Below are positions 5,546 through 8,889 of a stretch of DNA of 8,889 nt, one piece after another; position 1 is the stretch's first letter, and every line of letters begins with the position of its first letter. The notes below the pieces were generated by a model that worked only from the letters and a program-made list of their open reading frames with translations, was not told where the DNA came from and did no database searches. A program made the translations under genes and the position numbers. This DNA is from an uncultured Lachnospiraceae bacterium (GTDB lineage Bacteria; Bacillota; Clostridia; Lachnospirales; Lachnospiraceae): the NCBI GenBank assembly GCA_910584945.1, contig CAJUDY010000075.1:1-8889 (forward strand), written 5' to 3'.

Positions 5546-7372
5546 TTATTCCCATATCCCTTCTCTTTCTCCCGGTTTCAGATTCCGGTAATGCAGTTCC
5601 AGCTCCGTCTGTTCATCTTCAAAGGATACGGTAATCTTTGCGTTATAGTACACCGGGTATCCCGTACCTTTCTTCAGAATCTCCATCCCGCGCATGACGG
5701 TACACCTTTCGGTCTGATCCAGCACGATCAGGCTGTGATCCGGCCCCGGATACAAAAGGATGCCGTCCGCTCCAATCTTTCCAAGCCGGATTCCGCAGGA
5801 AGTAAGAATCTGATCCAGGGTCAGCCTGCCGGATGTTCTCCCGAACAGGCGATACGTCTGGGGCGGCACATCCCTGCCGTCTTCTGTACGGACCACATAC
5901 AGATTCAGTTTTCCGGAATAGGGACAGTCTCTGACCTCCGATGGTTTCCTGTCTTCCTTCCCTGTGGATTCTCCGGCCATGTATATGATCGTCGTATGCT
6001 TCTTTCGCATCCAGATCAGCGCCAGCATCAGCAGCGCAAAACCCAGAATGCCGAGTATGAAAGCCAGCGGCCGATAGTCAGGAGCCGGTTCATACACCGG
6101 GTCCGGGACTTTCTCGATCCCTACCGTAACCGGCTGCTCCATACGGAAAACGGCATCTTCTGCATCTGCCTCCACCGCCGCTTCCAGATGATCGATCCCG
6201 TCCGCAGGCAATGTCATGCGGATCTGTCCCTGTCGGATCACTTCCGTATACGTCTCGCCGTTGATCCTTAAGGTTATTTCTTTTCCTTCAAATCCCGTAT
6301 CCGCCCATATGTTTTCACGATCCCCGGAAGAGGCCAAAAGCCGGATCGTAAGATCGACCTTATGTTCATAGACCGGCGGAACATTTTTCTCTTCCTCCGT
6401 CCGTGGAATCTCTTCCGTCCGGTACCTGACAGTCACTTCCGGGACTGCGTCATATTCCAGAATTTCATACCCCTGTATTTCAGCGCCATCCGATTCCCCG
6501 TACTGCACCTGCATCGTTCCCGCCTCCGGAGCCGACAGCTGAACCATGGCATAGCGCTGTCCCCGGATGATCTGTATATGTTCGGCCGGATGGTCCGCAA
6601 TGATCTCTCCGATCGGCTGATCTGACCAGAGCACGCAGGTTACCCGCTCCGTCCCGGCCGGTATCTCATATCTCAGGCTACCGGCTTCTGCTCTTACATT
6701 CTCTTTTGGGAAATCCAGACGTTCTGTAAGGATGCGCCCCATGATCTGAGACAATGTTCCCGACTGTCCTTCCCAGTAAATGGCGCCGTCCGTCTCTTCC
6801 GCGCCGGCAAAGATATGCATTCTGGGATCCCGAAGTTCTGAACCGATCGCCACAATGTACATCCGGATGCCTTTCTCGCTGGCCCGGGTGACTGCTTCCA
6901 CATACAGGCTCCTGGATGTTTCCTTTTCCTGAGGTTCCGGCATATCGATCTCTCCGTCTGTCAACATGATGATGCACCGGTCGGTGTCCGCATCTTCCGT
7001 AAAAAGATCTACCGCCTGACGAAGCCCTTCTCCTGCATTGGTATAACCAGAGCAGGTCAGATTCTCCAATATCTCTTCCATCTGCTGCGCTTCTGTCCCA
7101 AACGGAACTTTGGCCTGTATGTCTGTCCCGTACGCGATCAGACCGGCCTGCCAGTTTTCCGGAAGTCCATACCAGATCTCACGGACCGCATCGACCGCCA
7201 GACGGTCCGGGTCCTGTGTGTTCATGGAAACGCTGGTGTCCAGCAGGAACACGATCTCTCCGGCACGGGTGTTGTATCCATCTTCTTCCTTCGCCATAAC
7301 GACTCCTGCCGCCAGAAAACACAGCAGGAGCATTGGGAAAAAGGATAAAATAAGATTCCATCGCTTTTTCAT
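5546..7372 (-). CDS. Membrane-anchored VWA-domain protein, first gene of the operon
   Basis: A 608-aa protein. Residues 1-27 form a signal peptide or signal anchor (KKR, hydrophobic core, VMA before KEED). A von Willebrand factor A domain follows at about 37-225 with a complete metal-ion-dependent adhesion site: DTSVS (Asp45, Ser47, Ser49), Thr111 in GYTNAG, and Asp139 in MLTDGE. After a strand-rich region with a long acidic stretch, a membrane segment lies at about 435-455 (PLAFILGILGF...WM) followed by RKKH. The VWA domain would therefore be outside and the last ~150 residues in the cytosol. That cytosolic part (KLNLYVV..., TYRLFGRTSG, LTLDQIL, ADGILLYPG, VYYNAKITVSF, LELHYRNL) is strand-rich and could be a degenerate FHA-like fold. 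The protein probably binds an envelope or extracellular partner via metal coordination and communicates with the cytosolic machinery. AGGAA lies 8 nt before the ATG; the stop is 42 nt from the sheath gene. Confidence 0.87.
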   Translation of the reverse strand: MKKRWNLILSFFPMLLLCFLAAGVVMAKEEDGYNTRAGEIVFLLDTSVSMNTQDPDRLAVDAVREIWYGLPENWQAGLIAYGTDIQAKVPFGTEAQQMEEILENLTCSGYTNAGEGLRQAVDLFTEDADTDRCIIMLTDGEIDMPEPQEKETSRSLYVEAVTRASEKGIRMYIVAIGSELRDPRMHIFAGAEETDGAIYWEGQSGTLSQIMGRILTERLDFPKENVRAEAGSLRYEIPAGTERVTCVLWSDQPIGEIIADHPAEHIQIIRGQRYAMVQLSAPEAGTMQVQYGESDGAEIQGYEILEYDAVPEVTVRYRTEEIPRTEEEKNVPPVYEHKVDLTIRLLASSGDRENIWADTGFEGKEITLRINGETYTEVIRQGQIRMTLPADGIDHLEAAVEADAEDAVFRMEQPVTVGIEKVPDPVYEPAPDYRPLAFILGILGFALLMLALIWMRKKHTTIIYMAGESTGKEDRKPSEVRDCPYSGKLNLYVVRTEDGRDVPPQTYRLFGRTSGRLTLDQILTSCGIRLGKIGADGILLYPGPDHSLIVLDQTERCTVMRGMEILKKGTGYPVYYNAKITVSFEDEQTELELHYRNLKPGEREGIWE

Positions 7373-7408
7373 CGCACTGATTCCTTTTCCTCTTTCTGGA
7401 TCACTTTT

Positions 7409-7421
7409 TCTCTGTACATTT
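7409..7421. repeat. 13-bp direct repeat, copy 1 (VWA leader)
   Basis: TCTCTGTACATTT, identical to 7465-7477, with a 56-bp centre-to-centre spacing. Each copy contains the palindrome TGTACA. The copies flank the terminator-like hairpin of the leader. They may be operator sites, or RNA elements of the leader; no regulator can be named. Confidence 0.6.
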
Positions 7422-7429
7422 GTTTACAT

Positions 7430-7465
7430 AAAAAATGGAGCAGGCTGATACATCATGTACTCCAT
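7430..7465 (-). terminator. Terminator-like hairpin in the VWA leader (possible attenuator)
   Basis: In minus-strand RNA, AUGGAG (7465-7460) pairs with CUCCAU (7440-7435), followed directly by five U (7434-7430). Within the 19-nt interior, UACA-UGA-UGUA can form a small inner stem. It lies between the predicted promoter (7489-7516) and the VWA start (7372), so it would interrupt transcripts from that promoter unless read through. The stem is short, so it may be a weak terminator, a leftover terminator of a gene that once lay upstream, or a chance structure. Confidence 0.45.
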
Positions 7466-7477
7466 CTCTGTACATTT
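7465..7477. repeat. 13-bp direct repeat, copy 2 (VWA leader)
   Basis: Second exact copy of TCTCTGTACATTT. It shares its first base with the 5' arm of the leader hairpin and lies just downstream of the predicted -10 element, a place where a bound repressor could block transcription. Confidence 0.6.
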
Positions 7478-7488
7478 CATATAAAATA

Positions 7489-7516
7489 ATTATACAGCGA
7501 TTCAATTCTGCTTCAA
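7489..7516 (-). promoter_or_regulatory. Predicted sigma-A promoter of the VWA-sheath-tube operon
   Basis: On the minus strand, TTGAAG (7516-7511) and a perfect TATAAT (7494-7489) are 16 bp apart. The expected transcript starts near 7482, giving a leader of about 110 nt before the VWA ATG. The -35 deviates from TTGACA, which fits a promoter helped by an activator at the direct repeats just upstream. Confidence 0.6.
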
Positions 7517-7525
7517 TCACTTTTA

Positions 7526-7555
7526 CATAATCCGTCAAAAATCGGCATAATCCGT
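7526..7555 (-). promoter_or_regulatory. Tandem 10-bp direct repeats, likely activator binding site
   Basis: ACGGATTATG occurs twice on the minus strand (7555-7546 and 7535-7526), exactly 20 bp apart, or two helical turns. The second copy ends 9 bp upstream of the -35 element. Identical tandem sites on one face of the helix just upstream of -35 are the usual layout for a dimeric response-regulator-type activator. The regulator is not encoded in this window. Confidence 0.55.
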
Positions 7556-7704
7556 TGCTTTCTATTTTTCTCATCCTCACAAACGGATCCTGTGTTTCTC
7601 AAATGCGGGAAATTTTGATAAACTAATACCAAAAACAGTCCAGCTAAGAAATGTCAATAGGTAAATTGAAAAATGTTTAAAAATTTTTTTCGAGCAGTTG
7701 ATTT

Positions 7705-7754
7705 AAAAAAGGGTAACTTTAATAAACCCAATTGTTATGGGATTTTTTAAAGTT
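7705..7754 (-). terminator. Palindrome and T-tract after the transposase (terminator and/or IS end structure)
   Basis: AACTTTAA (7715-7722) and TTAAAGTT (7747-7754) are a perfect 8-bp inverted repeat. Inside them CCCA (7727-7730) pairs with TGGG (7738-7741), giving one long imperfect hairpin. On the minus strand an alternative, overlapping stem GGGT/ACCC (7729-7726 with 7714-7711) is followed at once by six T (7710-7705), a terminator form. It sits 14 nt after the transposase stop and probably ends that transcript. It could also be part of the element's structured non-coding end. Confidence 0.6.
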
Positions 7755-7768
7755 GATTCCGACTTCTA

Positions 7769-8889
7769 TCATGCAGCGGCGTTCATAGTTCCTGAGTGTT
7801 CTGCTGCGTACCGTTTGCAGTGTTCCTCCGGTGTAATGAGTTCAAAAGGCTTATTATCCCGGAGCATGGCAAAAATGGTGTTACAGATTTTATGCATGAC
7901 AGCCCCAACGGCAACGATCTTTTTCTTGCCGGCACATTTTCGGATGTAATAGTCATAAATGACAGGGTTCACGGGCGCATTTGCTGTTTTGTCCACTTTC
8001 AGGTTGTTGATGGCGGCCATATGCAGGATACGCCTGGCAAGGCTGGAGCCCCGCTTGGACATATGGACCCTGTCCCCATGGAACTTGCCGGAATCATTTA
8101 CACCAGGGTCCATCCCGAAGTAAGCATAGAGTTTCTTGGGTGAGGAAAACAGGTCAAAGGAACCCATTTCCGCAACCAGGACGACCGCACTCAGGAAACC
8201 GACACCCGGCAGGGTCTGGAGGAGGGAGATCCGGTCACGGACCGGCGTTCCTTCCAGCCTTTCGACAGCTTTATGCAGTTCTTCGAGCATGCTGTCCAGA
8301 TGCCCCTGGTATTCCCGGTAGAGTTTTATATACAGCCGGATCCGGATGGCGCTGCTTTGAAGGGCACGTCCGAAAACGGCAGCATCCTCTGCGGCGGCGT
8401 ACAGGGCGTCATATTTTGCCAGGGCATACTTTTCCCCGAAGCGTGCTGTGGAACGGATCATTTCCACCACCGTTTCCTTTGGTGCGGCGATAAAATTCCG
8501 CGCAAGGGGATACGCGTCCAGAAGCTTTAAGGAAGTCTGGGTGGTGACCTTGCTGAACACCTTCCGGTATGCGGGGAAGGATACTTTCAGTTCCGCCGTG
8601 AGCTTGAGGACGACAGCGGACTGCAGGTCCTTGAAGTAATAGTAGTCCCGTACCAGGTTGCGCAGGTCAATGACCTCATCATCCGGGATGACGGAAGTCT
8701 TCAGGGAAGCATCCAGCCCCACTTTGGCAGCTTTTTTAGAATCAAATTTATCATTATGCAGTTTTCTTACGTTCATGTTTGTGCTATTCTTAGTAATGAT
8801 AGGATTAATGACCGAGCAGTCAAAACCCTTATCGCGAAGGAAGCACAGGAGCGGGATGTGGTAGATCCCGGTGGACTCAAGGAAGCAGC
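7769..8889 (-). CDS. IS110-family transposase/recombinase, N-terminus outside window
   Basis: The frame is open to the right edge, giving 372 visible residues. The visible part starts CFLESTGIYHIPLL, where ESTG-x-YH carries the second acidic residue of the RuvC-like DEDD catalytic domain, followed by SVINPIITKNS and RKLHNDKFDSKKAAKVGL. The C-terminal Tnp_IS116/IS110/IS902-type domain is complete: LQTLPGVGFLSAVVLVAEMGSFD, KKLYAYFGMDPGVNDSG, then HMSKRGSSLARRILHMAA with the conserved Ser used in strand transfer. About 55 N-terminal residues, including the first catalytic Asp, are off the window. An ATG at 8776 is not the true start because the family similarity continues upstream of it. Nothing visible is broken, so the element may be functional. 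It is transcribed in the same direction as the neighbouring operon. Confidence 0.93.
   Translation of the reverse strand, partial: CFLESTGIYHIPLLCFLRDKGFDCSVINPIITKNSTNMNVRKLHNDKFDSKKAAKVGLDASLKTSVIPDDEVIDLRNLVRDYYYFKDLQSAVVLKLTAELKVSFPAYRKVFSKVTTQTSLKLLDAYPLARNFIAAPKETVVEMIRSTARFGEKYALAKYDALYAAAEDAAVFGRALQSSAIRIRLYIKLYREYQGHLDSMLEELHKAVERLEGTPVRDRISLLQTLPGVGFLSAVVLVAEMGSFDLFSSPKKLYAYFGMDPGVNDSGKFHGDRVHMSKRGSSLARRILHMAAINNLKVDKTANAPVNPVIYDYYIRKCAGKKKIVAVGAVMHKICNTIFAMLRDNKPFELITPEEHCKRYAAEHSGTMNAAA
7769..8889 (-). mobile_element. IS110-family insertion sequence, partial
   Basis: Right-hand part of the window belongs to an IS110 element identified by its transposase. The element extends past the right edge. 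Its left end lies somewhere between the transposase stop and about 7560 and cannot be fixed from the sequence, because this family normally has no terminal inverted repeats. The non-coding DNA flanking the transposase in this family encodes a guide (bridge) RNA; in the IS110 subgroup it lies upstream of the transposase, which would be outside the window. Confidence 0.8.

Larger units (their letters stand above)
7373..7768. other. 396-nt AT-rich intergenic control region
   Basis: There is no convincing gene between the transposase stop and the VWA start. From the right it contains the palindrome 7715-7754, an unassigned AT-rich stretch (about 7560-7710, including A5T7 at 7676-7690), the direct repeats, the promoter, and the leader hairpin. 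The boundary between insertion-sequence DNA and host DNA must lie in here, probably between about 7560 and 7715, but no terminal inverted repeat or target duplication marks it. IS110 elements usually lack both. Confidence 0.6.

Noticed and set aside
5522..6271. Plus-strand open frame of 249 codons opposite the VWA gene
   Set aside because: A mirror of the coding bias of the VWA gene; its product resembles no family and it has no promoter or ribosome binding site.
7373..7768. Bridge RNA gene, tRNA or CRISPR array in the intergenic region
   Set aside because: There are no regularly spaced repeats and no cloverleaf. The palindrome is explained by a terminator, and a bridge RNA cannot be claimed without the element's boundaries.
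8774..8776. Internal ATG as the transposase start
   Set aside because: The conserved ESTG-x-YH motif and NP segment of the IS110 catalytic domain lie upstream in the same frame, so the gene continues past the right edge.

Overview
The window looks like chromosomal DNA of a low-to-mid GC Gram-positive anaerobe, most likely a Clostridia/Lachnospiraceae-type gut bacterium. This rests on strong AGGAGG ribosome binding sites in front of most genes, the protein style, and a clostridial-looking IS110 transposase. The taxon is inferred; no rRNA or other marker gene is present. All real genes are on the minus strand, so the biology reads from right to left.

Right edge (about 7,769-8,889): an IS110-family transposase/recombinase whose N-terminus lies outside the window. 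Next comes a 396-nt AT-rich non-coding stretch (7,373-7,768). It holds a terminator-like palindrome after the transposase, a pair of exact 10-bp direct repeats exactly 20 bp apart, a good sigma-A type promoter (TTGAAG-16-TATAAT), and a leader of about 110 nt with a terminator-like hairpin and a duplicated 13-mer. This appears to be the control region of the operon that follows.

Left of it (about 23-7,372) lies a tightly packed operon of eight genes. In transcription order they are: a secreted/membrane-anchored von Willebrand factor A (VWA) protein; a 725-aa protein proposed to be a contractile sheath (TssC/phage-sheath type); two paralogous small proteins of 143 and 142 aa proposed to be Hcp-like inner-tube proteins; an intrinsic terminator; a 109-aa J-domain protein; a membrane FHA protein; a zinc-ribbon/FHA protein; and a membrane-anchored PP2C phosphatase that overlaps the preceding gene by 4 nt. 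Another gene may begin within the last 45 nt and run off the left edge.

Taken together this reads as part of a contractile-injection (type VI secretion-like) system in a Gram-positive host. Sheath and tubes form the contractile core. FHA proteins plus a PP2C phosphatase suggest control by Ser/Thr phosphorylation, as in the PpkA/PppA/Fha pathway of proteobacterial T6SS. The J-domain protein may recruit Hsp70 for assembly or recycling, and the VWA protein may be an envelope component or sensor. The FHA, PP2C, J-domain, VWA and IS110 calls rest on visible motifs. The sheath and tube calls are inferences from weaker similarity and gene context. The cognate kinase, baseplate, spike, sheath-recycling ATPase and effectors are not in this window.
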